Below are positions 34,547 through 45,931 of a DNA stretch of 64,000 nucleotides, in pieces. A program made the position numbers and the translations under genes. Source of the DNA: Posidonia oceanica (taxonomy: Eukaryota; Streptophyta; Magnoliopsida; Alismatales; Posidoniaceae); the NCBI GenBank assembly GCA_037176725.1, contig JAZBRS010000020.1:85382001-85446000 (forward strand), given 5' to 3'. Every line of letters begins with the position of its first letter. Position 1 is the stretch's first letter. The notes under the pieces are model-generated. The model made no database searches and was not told the DNA's origin. It saw only the letters and a list, made by a program, of their open reading frames with translations.

Positions 34547-37500
34547 TCAATGACCGAACTTGCCGCTACCCTCATGTCCACCACCTGGAGGCCTCGGCGT
34601 GGGTTGCGCCACAAAAGACGTCGCTCCGCTCTGGCTCCTCTCCCGAGACACCCTTAGTATAGAACGAACCATCTCAAGATGAGGAGAAGAGCGTGCCCTC
34701 GAAATCTGCTCAACTGTCAGAGCCCTGGAATGCCCTGACCCCGCAGGAGTTGTAGCAACCGGACTAGGAATGTCAGCGTCAGGAACAACCACCGCAACTG
34801 TCGCCTGAGCCTCCGCCAACTGTGCCTCCAACTCATGTATCCGCTGGCTACGACCAGCGCTCAGCTGCAGTAAAGAAGACAGCAGTCCCAGAGTTAGAAT
34901 AATTAAGCAAGAAGGCTAGCAGTAGTCAAATTTGCTCAAGTAGAAAAGGAGTTACCCTTCTTGTGGAGTTCGCCTCAAAACGTGCCTTGGCTGTCTACCC
35001 CTCAGATGCTGCCACACGAGCCTCTAACTCCTGGATGCGGTTGTCACGCTTCCGCTCCACCTGACTAAGACGTCCCTATAACTCCTCGGCACGCCCCAAG
35101 GCATCGTCCAGCTAGCTCTGAGTAGGACCAGTGACCAGAGGTGTATGGATCAGATCCATCATCGCCTGAATCTGCACAATAAAGCCATATGAGTTAGAAG
35201 ACAGATATTTACAAGTACTTAAAGCAGGAAAAGTGCGGAAATACCTCTGAATCGCAAGCCCGGACCTCCTCAGCAAGCACGCCCTCAGCGTGGGAAGCGG
35301 CTGGACCTGTGGTGGCAGTAGGGGCAGGCTCTGCACTTGTTGAAGCACCCTCAGCCTGTATCAAAGCCAACACGACAATTAGACAAGCAGAAACAGGCAC
35401 CAACAGCTAACGAAGGGAAACACTACTCACTCGTGCTCGAAGCTCGTCCATCTGGGACAGGAGCCCATCCCTCTCCCTCACCAGCTCCGCCACTCTCAAG
35501 GAGTGCTCCTCCTACTGAGTCCTGCACACCTCAATCATCCCCTCTGAAGCGTCCATCTACACAAACAAGGGAGATGCATAAGCAAGTGAACAAGCAAAAG
35601 GGCAGTCAAATAACACAACACCGGGAGGGATTGCTTACTAGCTCCTCAATATGGCTGCGGGCAATCGCCAACTCACGACGAAGGTCGCCGACGCTCTCAC
35701 TAGGACCAGTGCCCATTGGAACGTTGGAGCGACCATAAAAGACGTCGCGGTGGAAGACGATCAGGCGGCTAAACTCAAAATCAAACCAAGTCCTCCACGC
35801 CGCCTCTGTCTCTGCAGAACCACCAGAAAGGGGCTCTGTGCCACCCGAGCACCAGTTCTCGAGCTGCTCTCCAAACCACTGAGGAGCATCACTCCGACCT
35901 CTCGAAATGGATCCCCGAGAACAATCTGCAGGACCCGGCACCGGAATAACCTACTGAAGGCCGAACTGTCGCAGAACGCGGCCCACCTGGATGTAGTGAC
36001 ATCGGAAGAGGCTAAAAAGCCAGCACTCCCGAAAAAACAAGTGGGAACCACGTGCCACGGGCTCCTCATCAGCATGCTCACCCTCAGAGTAGGATCTCCA
36101 GGCAACCTGTAAGCACAAATCAGTCAGAAACTGGTAAACTGTGCAAGAGAGAGGGACCTAAGCACTGAAACTCACCCACTCCTCTGGGAGGATCTCTAAT
36201 AGGAAGCGGCCCAGATGTCTCACAGGACGAATCCACTCCGGAGCCAGCTGCACCTTGCTCCACCGCCGAGCCCAGGGAAACTCGATGGGACCATCTCCCG
36301 GCACTCCAGGTCGGAGGTACACGAAGTGCTCAAAGATCCAGGTCTGTCACACAAAGCAATAATTCCAAGTCAGCAACAGTCAAACAAACAGAAGGCAAGC
36401 AAATAAATAAAGCACAAACCTGGAAAAGAGGCAGACAGCCTGAAAGAGAGCGAGTCTGGCCCACAACAAAAGACTCCAGCCGGGAGATCAAATAGACCAG
36501 CACGGCTGAGTCCCAAGAGTACCCACCAATCCTCTCCACCTGAAGAAGGAGAGGAGCAAAACCGGCATGCAACATCTGAGAAGACGTGCCGAAAAAGAGC
36601 CTATGAAACAAGATGGACAAAAAGAGCCGAAGCTGCTGGTCCACTATCTCCGAGGTCACCTCGTCAGCAAGAAGAAGGTTGTCCAGTCGATCCTTCAGCC
36701 ACTTGATGTCGACGCGTGTATGGAAGCGACCAGAAGGGGGAGGTTGGGCACCATAACAGGCCTCAAGCTCGGCACTATAGTCAGGCTGCAAAGGCACTAT
36801 CACAGGCTCTTCGTCAACCCTCAGACCCACCAACCGCACTACGTCCTCCAGGGTAATCATCATCTCGCCTACACGAAAGATGAAGCTGCCGGAACTCCTG
36901 TTGTACCTCTCAGCGAAAGAAACCAGCAGTCCCAAGTGAATCTCGAAAGGCATGATCTCCAAGAAGTGGCCAAAGCCCATCCCTGCAAGTCTCGCCCGCT
37001 GGAACTCTAGGAGGTCGAGATACATCTCATGCAAGTTAGCCCAGCTAGAGCGCGTCCGGCTCGACAATGGCATCTGCCATAAAAGAAAACATTAGGAACA
37101 TTAGTCACTTAATAATAATCAAACAAAGTAACTTAATAAAAGCCAAAAGACACATAAAACTCACCTGTCCTAGCTCTGCGAGCTCTACCGCTGTACGGGC
37201 TCTCCTGGGAGGAGAAGGGGACGCATCTGGAGCAGGAGCACCCCTGCCACCAACCTCAGGCGGGACAGGAGACGGCGCACATGGCCGCCTCACCCGGAGC
37301 TTGCGGGGACGAGAGGAACTCGCCTCCGCAGTGGAAGGACCGGCCTCGTCCCTCCTCATCTCAGCCTCCTCATCAGAAGCCCTGAAATGGTATCACAAGC
37401 AAAGCATAGTCAGATAAAACCATTAATTCTCTTAATTGTTTCCCTAAACGCTAAGTAGTCCACGTAACCAACCAAAAGGGAAAGAAATGCATCACTTTAA

Positions 37501-39564
37501 CTAACCAACTTAAACTTAAAATTTAATCCTTAAAAATTTCTTTAAAAAAAAAACCATCTTTTTTTTAACTAAACCCATCTTTTTTTAACTAAACTCAACT
37601 CTTTTTAAACCCATCTTTTTTTAACTAAAATCAACTCTTTTTAATAAAACCCATCCTTTTTAATCATCTTTAATAAAACCCATCCTTTTAATCAACTCTT
37701 CTTAAAACCCATCCTTTTAATCAACTCTTCTTAAAACCTACCTTTTTAATCATCTTTAATGAAACCCATCCTTTTTAATAAACTCTTTTTAAAACCTATC
37801 TTTTTAAACTCTTTTTAATCAACTCTTTTTAAAACCTATCTCTTTAATCAACTCTTTTTAATAAAACCCATCCTTTTTAATCAACTCTTTTTAAAACCTA
37901 TCTTTTTAATCAATCCTTTAAAAAAATCAATCCTTTAAAAAAATCAATCTCTTAAAAAAATCAATCCTTTAAAAAAATCAATCTCTTAAAAAAATGAATC
38001 CTTTAAAAAAAATCAATCCCCTAAAAAAATCAATCCTTTAAAAAAATCAATCCTTTAAAGAAATCAATCTTTTAAAAATCAATCTTTTAAAAATCAATCT
38101 TTTAAGAATCAATCTTTTAAAGAAAATAAATCAATCTTCTGTTAAAGTCCATCTTTTAAATCCTTCTTCTTTTCCATCTTATTTTTAAAATCCACCATCT
38201 TTTTCCTTTTAATCCATCCTTTTAAAATCCATCCTTTAAGATTTATCTTTTAAAGTTATAAAAGATCATCCTTTTTAAAGTCCAACTCTAATAGCCTAAC
38301 TTTAAAATTAAAAATCCAACCCTAAACCAACTTAAACCTTTCACTAATCCATATAGGTAACAAAAATGTCATTTAACAAACCAATTAAGGATTAACAACT
38401 AGATCCTTTTACATGTTTAACCCCCAAAATCAAATCTCCACATTTAAATTCCAAAAATTAATAAAATCTCTTAAATTTCTGGGAAAAAGTCGCCATAACC
38501 TCCCCTATAATTTCAACCAAAAAATTTTTATTTTCCTGCAAATCGGCAACATACATACACATTTACACAAAAAAGATTGAATAACCATTCAAATATCCAT
38601 AAAAATAGATTTCCATCCACATTCCACACAAAATTTCGATTCACATTTCACATTTACCATTTCCATCTCACATTTCCATCTCACATTTCCATTCAACATA
38701 AAAACTACCATTCACATCATCGTCATTTTAACATGACTTTAAATAACTAAATAACTGAATTGAATCTAAATTTCCACAACTAAATTTAAATATAAACTTC
38801 TGCAACTAAACCAAATTGAGTTTAATCTAAGTTCCACAATTAGGACTAAAAAATACTGAAATCTAAAACAAAAGTAAAATTCAGAATTTTAAAGTAAAAA
38901 TACTGAAATTTAAAACAAAAGTAAAATTCAAAATAAAATTAAAAAGTAAAATTCAAAATAAAAGTAAAAATTGAAATTTAAAATAAAAGTAAAAAACTGA
39001 AATTTAAAATTAAAGTAAAAACTGAAATTTAAAATTAAAGTAAAAACTAAAATTTAAAAAGTAAAAACTGAAATTTAAAAAGAAAGTAAATACTAAAATT
39101 TAAAATAGAAATAACAAAAACAGAAAAACTGAAAATAAAAACGAAAACAGAAAAAACAAAAACAGAAAAACTGAAAATAAAAACGAAAACAGAATTAAAC
39201 TGAAAATAAAAACAAAAACAGAATTAAATTGAAAATAAAAACAAAAACTGAAAAACTGAAAATAAAAACAAAAACAGAATTAAACTGAAAATAAAAACAA
39301 AAACCGAATTAAACTAATTAAAACAGAAAAGTAAAAATAGAATTAAAACTAATTAAACCAATTAATTAAAAACGGAATTAAAACAAAAAAATTAACAAAC
39401 AAATAAAAATCAGAAAAAGAAGGGGAAGAATGCTACCTTTGTCGCCGGCAAGACCCTTCGCTCGGGCAACCCACACTACCGCCCTCATCGTTGCTTGCCA
39501 TCGGGGAGGAGGAAGGAGGAACGGGAGCCCCCACGCCGTCATCCTCGCTGCCGTTGCTGGCCAT
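34547..39564 (-). pseudogene. Antisense nine-exon PMD-like gene inside element D
   Basis: Exons, right to left: 39564-39437, 37381-37165, 37073-36420, 36343-36176, 36106-35639, 35556-35431, 35355-35245, 35171-34956, 34864-34547. All junctions are GT-AG (for example ACAG|GTGAGT and GGCAG|ATG). The first intron is phase 2 and all others are phase 0, giving a frame of 801 codons plus stop. Exons 3-5 match the plant mobile domain: FLEIMPFEIHLGLL, GEMMITLEDVVRLVGLRVD, TWIFEHFVYLRPG and VGRVLRQFGLQ. Exons 6-9 encode coiled-coil-like charged helices and a serine/proline tail. The only breaks are five TAG codons (one each in exons 5 and 6, three in exon 8), each one transition from CAG. PMD proteins (MAIN/MAIL family) act in nuclear silencing; a role here is inference. 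Start could also be 39705. Confidence 0.8.
37382..39436 (-). other. Long AT-rich first intron of the antisense PMD gene
   Basis: 2.05 kb with almost no G+C-rich sequence. 37540-38240 consists of repeats of AATCAACTCTTTTT, AAAACCCATCCTTTT and AAAAAAATCAATCCTTT type; 38870-39400 of ACTGAAATTTAAAA and AAAAACAAAAACAGAATTA types. Donor AAAG|GTAGCA at 39437/39436 and acceptor TTTCAG|G at 37382/37381 join a split arginine codon in phase. In the sense direction of the element it is a long A-rich noncoding tract. Confidence 0.75.
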
Positions 39565-39736
39565 CAGAGGGAGGAGGAGAGAGGAACACCCCACGCCGGA
39601 CGCTGCCGCACCACACCGGAGACGCTGCCAGCTGGAGGGACACGCGTGCCGGAGAGAAGGGGGAGGAAGAAGAGAAGTTGGAAAGCTTCTGGAAGAAAGG
39701 GGCAACGACCAGTTTTGGCTACTGGACTCGTAACCT

Positions 39737-39902
39737 GGTCGCCAGTAGAACAGGCGACTCAGTCAAACGCCTCTTTGACAGGCGCCTCACCCAGCTCTTC
39801 GTGCGCCGACTTTCCCACCTCGATTTGAACCCTCTAAAGGAGCGCGAAGCCAGTCGCCCTAAAAAGAGGCGACTCAGCAGGGCGCCAAAAGGGGCGGCGG
39901 CT
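39737..39902. repeat. GGCGAC hairpin array at the 5' side of the antisense PMD gene
   Basis: 23-nt units at 39737, 39765, 39852 and 39880. The unit at 39852-39874 is perfect: AGTCGCC / 9 nt / GGCGACT. Neighbouring pairs are 28 bp apart. The array lies 30-330 bp upstream of the antisense start codons. On the antisense strand a TATA-like GGATAAAAACC lies just upstream, near 39917-39930. Confidence 0.85.
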
Positions 39903-40105
39903 AACAACGGCAGAAGGTTTTTATCCCTTAATTTCCCCCTAAAACACGAACTCATACATTAACAAACGACAAAATACAATTCAGAAGCTAAAATATAATT
40001 CAACCCAAAATGTAATTCAAAAAATGAAACATAATTCGACCCGAACTTAAACTTAAAAAATAAGACATGGTTCAACCCAACTTAAAATTAAAATTCAAGA
40101 CATAA
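39903..40105. other. Spacer between the two antisense PMD genes
   Basis: AT-rich, with repeated ATAATTCAACCC-type words (39975-40090). It includes a TATA-like sequence for the antisense gene on its left. No coding seen. Confidence 0.5.
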
Positions 40106-41463
40106 TCAGCCATGCATTGCCATGCTCGAGCGGTTGAGCCCAAGCATCTTCAGAAATTCCTACTTGTCATCAACATACTTCTGAGGAGTAGGGCAGCACC
40201 ATGCGTACCACTTCACATACTTCGCCTCCTAGGACTCCCGAGCAGTTGCAGAAAGCCGAGGCGCACTCAGAGACACTCGCCTACCAATATAAACCCAACG
40301 AGCTATGTACTCCAGGACCATCCGCTCATCCTGGTCACTGTCCTCCTTGCGAACGCAGATTGGAGGGGTCAGAACTGCATCAGCCTGGACAGCTAGCTCT
40401 TGATTCAGCAAACGAGGGCAACGATGGATGGGATACAGCACAAATGATGTGGCACCCGCTAGGACAAGCTCAAGGTCACTGTGAGCTGTGCTCATCACCC
40501 GTGCTTTATGAGCTCCAGGCAGCTTCAGAACAAAGTCAAAATCCTGTAGTGACAAGCGTCCCAAACGGAGGACGGAGTCATGGAAGCTCAGAACTGTGAA
40601 ATCTGTATCACAATGGCAATGGGACATGAACCACCTGTGCAGCAACAGTGGAGAACCGAAGAATTTCCCTGAACAAGAGGCACTGGTGAGCCCCTCCATG
40701 GTGTAAGCCAACACAGCAGAAGTCAAGCACAGATCTGGACGAACAGCGACCAACATCAGAAGATCCACATGGTGAAGATCCATTATGAAATTTGCATCTG
40801 CAAACAAGGCAGGGCCGCCCACTGCCACAAACAAGCACTTCCTCAGCTCTGCTTCAGCAAGTTGCCTAGTACTAAGAACCTCCCACAGGCCTCGAAGAAA
40901 GAGTCTCCCCGAGTGCATCAAGGCCTTGCTAGCCTCCAGGTCCATTGCTAAATATCCGCCTATCATCCTGGAGCCCACTGTCTCAACAAAAATGCGAAGC
41001 GATCATCTGCCGCCATAGTTGATTCCACCGCCAACCCAAGCAAAGAGGATACCTCCTCACACGTAATCAATGTCTCTCCGCAAGGAAGATTGAAGGTGTT
41101 GGAGGAACCATTCCAAAAAGCCATCAAGGCGTGCAACAATGGCCAAGACACAGGCATGCGAATTAAGTCAAGAAGCTTGTCAAAACCACTACACCCGAAG
41201 AGATGTCTGTTGTTCTCTGCACAATTGATCAAACCAGCCACCCATGGCAGAGTATACCGAAAGGAATTGTGGAAATCCGGGCATCCCGTGAGGTTCACTA
41301 CGGCCTAAACAAGCAACCTTCAGAGGCTAAACCACAAAGCAAGCATGCAAAGACTAAGAGGAGAACATACCTGGTCATTTCGGATAGCTTTCATCAAATG
41401 GTGGGGAATATCAACCACCCTTTTCACTGAGAAGGTCGGAGAAGAAAAGGAAGGAAGCTTCAT
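40106..41463 (-). pseudogene. Second antisense PMD-like gene inside element D
   Basis: Exon 1 is 41463-41371 (31 codons), donor CCAG|GTATGT. Intron 41370-41305 (66 bp, phase 0), acceptor TTTAG|GCC. Exon 2 runs 41304 to the TGA at 40106-40108. It encodes a PMD-like fold: LLDLIRMPVSWPLLHALMAF, FNLPCGETLITCEEVSSLLGL, FLRGLWEVLSTRQLAEAELR and MEGLTSASCSGKF. A frameshift near 40975-40990 and TAG codons at 40229-40231 and 40160-40162 break it. It has the same orientation as the nine-exon gene but lower similarity, so it is either an old duplicate or a separate capture. A short hairpin array lies 130-180 bp upstream of its start codon. Confidence 0.7.
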
Positions 41464-41590
41464 GGTCAAGATAAGGGGTTTACTTGTGCAAAATGTTTCT
41501 GAAAAGCAAGGACGGCAGTCTTTTATCTCCCCCTATCAAAAAAATCAGGGTTTAAAACAGTTCCTGAATTTAATAAACCAGGAGATCGCG

Positions 41591-41641
41591 TGTCGCCACC
41601 AAAAGCGGCGACTGGTTCAGCTGCCCATGCAAGCGGTGACT
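41591..41641. repeat. GGCGAC hairpin pair upstream of the second antisense PMD gene
   Basis: 23-nt units TGTCGCC / 9 nt / GGCGACT (41591-41613) and AGCTGCC / 9 nt / GGTGACT (41619-41641), 28 bp apart, spacer GGTTC. Confidence 0.88.
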
Positions 41642-42470
41642 AAATCACCAAGACAGACCACTACAAAGCCGAAGAGTGAACTCTCGCCTTGAGTTCACGC
41701 GCCACCCGCCGCAACTACTGCAAACACCAGACGACACATCGGTTTGGCAAAGGAAGGGTTCACTCCCTCACCCGGTTCTTTAATCACATAGCCTCTTTAT
41801 TTGCCAAATCGAGCTGTGGGACGACGGTCCTTTCCAGAGAGTGCTGGTCACACTCCAGGACGGAAAACACTTGACCACAACGAATTGCATTCATTCATTT
41901 TGCATATATCCATATGGTTTGGGACCAACCGTACCCTGTCGGCCTAACCTAGCATATGGAGTATTCATTGCATTGCATGTGGACCTTGCATTATCATAGT
42001 ATGTTTGAATCATCCATCCATGCATTTTCTCATATCATTGGAAGTGAAGCACGGACGGAGCATTGTTCTTCAAGAGTGTTAGGAACCCTTCAGGCATATG
42101 ATTCTCCTAGAGCCAACCCAGTTCGTACCTATCCTCTGATCAATTCCAATCTGAGTAAAGTCTCAAACAAGATGTCACACTCTCCTTTCGATCGTGCTGG
42201 AATAACATCCCGCAATTTTCCCCCTTAGTGCTTGCCCGTTGGAACACACATGGCTGACCTGGTCTTGACCTCGGCTACGACACAAGATTCGAAACCGACT
42301 TGACCCCTCCATGCCTGAGTCTCCAATTTGATGGCAATTTAAACTCTCTTTTTACCTTTTATTTGGCTACTTCGGTGACAAATTGATTGAGATAGAGCTC
42401 CCCTTTTCAGGAAATGCTCAATAAGATATCGTTCTTGCCTTGGACCTGATCTTGTTCCAAGATCAACTCC
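41642..42470 (+). other. Element D 3' noncoding tail
   Basis: Between the second antisense gene and the polypurine tract. No coding or repeat structure that I recognise. Confidence 0.5.
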
Positions 42471-42483
42471 AAGGAGGGGCATC
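42471..42483 (+). other. Polypurine tract of element D
   Basis: AAGGAGGGGCATC directly before TGTAGATATCC. Confidence 0.88.
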
Positions 42484-44021
42484 TGTAGATATCCTATTTT
42501 CGCATTTCTGAGAGTTCTTTTGAGGGTAGAAACCTTGAGGCGTCCCAAATCTCATGCCTAAGTTTGATAACACATCTTCCAGATATTCCTTGACCTCTTT
42601 AAAGCATCACTAGACCCTACCTAGACTCAGGTTGTTGGCTGTGGCAGAGCTAACTCGCTCGGGCTCGTAACAAGTCCAAGTACCCTGGGTATCCTTCACT
42701 TCAACTCGGATTTAAAATTGGAGTTGAGTTAACAGAGATGCTTCCTTGATTTCATAGGCTAGGCTATCTGTAGTTTCCCAGCTTCCCATCTTGTTTCCTC
42801 TGGCAAAAACCCAGGAAAAGAGCTAAAAACGACCTAGGCAAGTTAGTAGCCACTTGGGGAGGCGACTCACATAGTAGCCACCTAAGGCGGCGACTACAAC
42901 TGTCGCCCATTTCCCAGCCGACTACACTAGCAGCCATCCGAGGAGGCGGCTCAGCCAGAAGCCATCTCAGAAGGCGACCCATGTGGACATCAATTGGATA
43001 GGCGACTGGGCGATCATGGGCAGCGGTTGCACCCCACTATCCCCTCAACTCTTAGGCACCAGCTCATCAGGCGACTGAGCGGTAATGGAACCGCCTCGGT
43101 CTTCCCACGATCTTTGACCATCAGGCGTCACTCTATGCGGCGACTAGCGATCATGGCTCCTTTCAAACTGCTTTTCCACAGTTATTTCCCACTCCCCCCT
43201 CGACCGTTAGGCGCCAGCTCATGCGGCGACTAAAAGTCGTGGCCTCGTTCTCGAGTCGTCCCACACTTCGACCAAGCGGTTGCTAGGTTTAGGCGCCACT
43301 CCAACCGGCGACTCAAACTAACTACCATTTTTCTAGAATTTTCTGAACTCCAACCTTCTTTACACCCCTAGAGTCTATAAATAGACCCCCTAGGTTGGTG
43401 GTTTGAGGGTCGGAATTTTAGAAAGAGAAATCTCCCCAGAGAGGAATTTCCAGTAGAGACAGAGCCTTGTCAGTTGTGAGCCACATTCAGAGAGCCAGTC
43501 TTTCCAATCCAGAAACACTACCTCCTCTCCCCAATAGGCTACCAACCTGAGCTTCTACCTCCAATCCGGGAATCCTCAACTACGCTGGAGCTCCGACCAT
43601 GCTTCCTTCCAACCTCATTGCACACAGCATAAGGGTGAAAGGGAGTATCTTCTTCCAATTTAGTTTCTTACTACATCTCTTTACATTCCTTAGCATAGGA
43701 TCATAGCATAAGCATACGGGAACAACCCCCGGTCAGTATTTATTTTCTTTTAGTCATGTCATTCCATTCACCTTCGTTACTGATACTACACCGAAGCTAA
43801 TCTATGTCATTTTGTTTTGAAGGAAAGGAAGGAACTCACGCAGCACGAGGAAGCCACTAGACGACACCCTACTGTCGATCTAGTGGTCCAAGGACCTGCA
43901 TCATCATAATCTCCCCTAGGTGTCTTGTCTGCCCAGAGACGAGTGGCGATCACAACAAAGGCTGTCGACGTCGTGGAAGCACTGGCATCTCCTTAAACAC
44001 CCCCCGAATTCCACATCTACA
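42484..44021 (+). repeat. Element D 3' LTR
   Basis: Matches 21746-23278. TATA box at 43375-43382. The hairpin array is conserved at 42845-43035 with further units to 43313; some arms match better here than in the 5' LTR (AGGCGCC at 43291 against AGGCACC at 22548). It has a 5-bp extra GGCTA near 42758-42767. Confidence 0.95.
42845..43313. repeat. GGCGAC hairpin units, D 3' LTR
   Basis: Same unit order and spacing as 22102-22570, shifted by 20743 bp. Confidence 0.9.
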
Positions 44022-44026
44022 GAGAT
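44022..44026. repeat. Target-site duplication of element D (right copy)
   Basis: GAGAT, identical to 21741-21745. Confidence 0.92.
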
Positions 44027-44174
44027 CATGTTGACTTGATATGCCCATTGGGCCAGGTTGGTTGGTGTTGCTGTAAAGGAAGCGACACACGGCTTGATAT
44101 TGGATCAAGTCGGGATCCATTTCTTCTCCAGTGGTTGGATGGAATATCTTCATGCTGGGTTCCTCCTTAGGCAA
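44027..44174 (-). pseudogene. gag of element C, N-terminal part
   Basis: Opens with ATG at 44172-44174 and reads MPKEEPSMKIFHPTTGEEMD and onward until it runs into the D LTR; its continuation lies at 21745 and below. It was split by the D insertion. Confidence 0.65.
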
Positions 44175-44273
44175 GTTATCTGTGTCTCAGTGATTGCTGT
44201 TAAGCTCAGGGTATTCAACTTTGAATTCAGACATGCATTTCAGCTATAAATTTGACTTAAGTTTCTGTAAAAC

Positions 44274-44408
44274 ATAAGATGCGCCAAAATCGTCGTCTAA
44301 CATAAGACGCTCAGAATATAGCGTCTAATGCTTCTAAACGGCAACTGGCGACGTTGTACGCTTATTCTCAGCCGTTCAACGTTAGACGCGCAGATCTCTG
44401 CGTCTAAC
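44274..44408. repeat. GTTAGACGC-type hairpins, C leader (two adjacent pairs)
   Basis: 28-nt units 44274-44301, 44302-44329, 44353-44380 and 44381-44408. The last has GTTAGACGC ... GCGTCTAAC as perfect 9-nt arms. Members of a pair abut without spacer. Confidence 0.9.
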
Positions 44409-44833
44409 ACTTTAAGTTCCTGGCAGGAATTTTACCACTGATTTTCCCACTGATTTGGTGGGAGATCAACTTTTCAAAGGTTTTTACAGACTCTATACTG
44501 TCAGAGATCAAGGAATCACTCAATTTCCTTTTTTTCTTGTTTTTCTTTTCTTTTCTTTTTTCTTTCTTTTTCTTTTTTTTTCTTTTCTTTTTCTTCTGTT
44601 TTTTCTCCTTTTTTTTCTTTTTTTTTCTTTTTTATATATATATGAAGGATTACAAGTACTTACAAAAGAAAAAAGAAATTACAAAAGCTTTGCGAATTAA
44701 TACAGGTTCCTAAAAAAATTAAAAACTGAATATAAAACTGGGACTGTCCTGTTTATGGTTTTCTTTTCAATGTTTTACCCTGCAATTAATCTACCACAGA
44801 AAAGATAAAAATAAACAGCCAATCAGAGAATTT

Positions 44834-44889
44834 ATTAGACACGATATCTCCTGCGTCTAACGTTAAACGCAGAGATTTCAGCGTTTAAC
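44834..44889. repeat. GTTAGACGC-type hairpin pair, C leader
   Basis: Adjacent 28-nt units 44834-44861 and 44862-44889. The second has perfect arms GTTAAACGC / GCGTTTAAC. Confidence 0.9.
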
Positions 44890-45614
44890 ACCCTATTTCA
44901 GGGAACTTCACAGAAACACTTTCAGACAGCGATTAAAGTTTTGATTTATGTTTTCGCTTTGATATTAGTGTCTTAAACCTACGTAGCTCTCAGGGTACCT
45001 TAAGGCTTGGGTATGGCTTCTTCTTCTTTTCAGGGATTTCTATGGATCCTCACAAAAATAGGTAAATATCTTTCTTTTTTTTTGGTACTACCCCCTACCT
45101 CAACTCCTAAAGATGTTAGGGAGAACCTAAGCATACTTAGGTCCCTACCCCATAGAGGTAGAGTCCAGCGTACTCAGGATTGATTGGGTCTCTCGCGATT
45201 TAAGCACAAGCATTCCACAACAAACCACCAAAAGGGAGGGGAAGAATGCAAATCTAGACTTGGAGTTCTAACTTACTTCCACATGGAGCAAGGGAAAGAA
45301 GAGTGCCCCTTGTGAAAGCAAGTGACAACACAAACACCTCTCTTAAGTCCTTTGCAACAGAGGTGCTCAGGATTTAAGTGGTTATTTTGTGTAATCCAAG
45401 AAAAGACACAAACAAACTAGTTCCCAATAAGGGTCATGCAAGTCATAGAGAAATTTTGATTTTTTTTAATTTTTTTTTATTTTTGAAAAGCACCCAAAGA
45501 TTAAGGTTCCGGTCCCTACGACAAAGCCGATCACCTCACACCTCAGTCTTTAGGCCAGTTATGAAGAGAAAACAAAGAAAAAGTTTGAAATAGCAAGGCT
45601 TCTGTTCAATGGTC

Positions 45615-45670
45615 ATTAGACGTGGATACTGAAGCGTCTAACATTAAACGCTGCATATCACACGTATAAC
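45615..45670. repeat. GTTAGACGC-type hairpin pair, C leader
   Basis: Adjacent 28-nt units 45615-45642 (ATTAGACGT ... GCGTCTAAC) and 45643-45670. Confidence 0.85.
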
Positions 45671-45931
45671 ATACTAATAGAGTTTTTTATAGGAAATCAG
45701 TGGCTTTTACGAACCACCTCCACTCCCGAGAATCCAAGAGAAAAGGGGAGGTGGTTTTAGTTATTTGGATGTGGAAAAAAAATGAGAAGGGTCATGGCGC
45801 CTCAAAACACTACAAGGAATTTCACCGCTACCTTAAAACTTATGAAAAAAACTAAAAAAACTAGAAATGAAGATAACAAGGAAGAAAAAGAAGAAAGAAA
45901 TTACTCACCTTGCACGAGGGCACTTCTAGCC

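Larger units (their letters stand above)
21746..44021 (+). mobile_element. Element D: 22.3-kb Tat/Ogre-like Ty3/gypsy retrotransposon with antisense PMD genes
   Basis: Complete plus-strand element: LTRs 21746-23278 and 42484-44021, perfect duplication GAGAT, primer site 23286-23303, purine tract 42471-42483. The order is leader, gag, two protease-like domains, RT-RNase H, second RNase H, integrase, then a 9.3-kb 3' region with two antisense intron-containing genes. Length, dual RNase H, Arg-type primer site and a candidate intron before RT match the Ogre/Tat group. Stops in the sense frames all look like single transitions, so decay is recent compared with E. It is inserted in the gag of element C. 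Confidence 0.93.
44175..45931 (-). other. Element C 5' leader with hairpin arrays
   Basis: No coding seen. It holds three hairpin clusters (44274-44408, 44834-44889, 45615-45670) and a pyrimidine-rich run at 44520-44640 followed by TATATATATA. The stretch 45070-45560 has T-rich islands. Confidence 0.65.

Noticed and set aside
34414..37010. Several plus-strand open frames over the PMD region (for example 36567-37010, 35651-36112)
   Set aside because: No family motifs; they are opposite-strand shadows of the exons, whereas the minus strand has motifs and splice sites.
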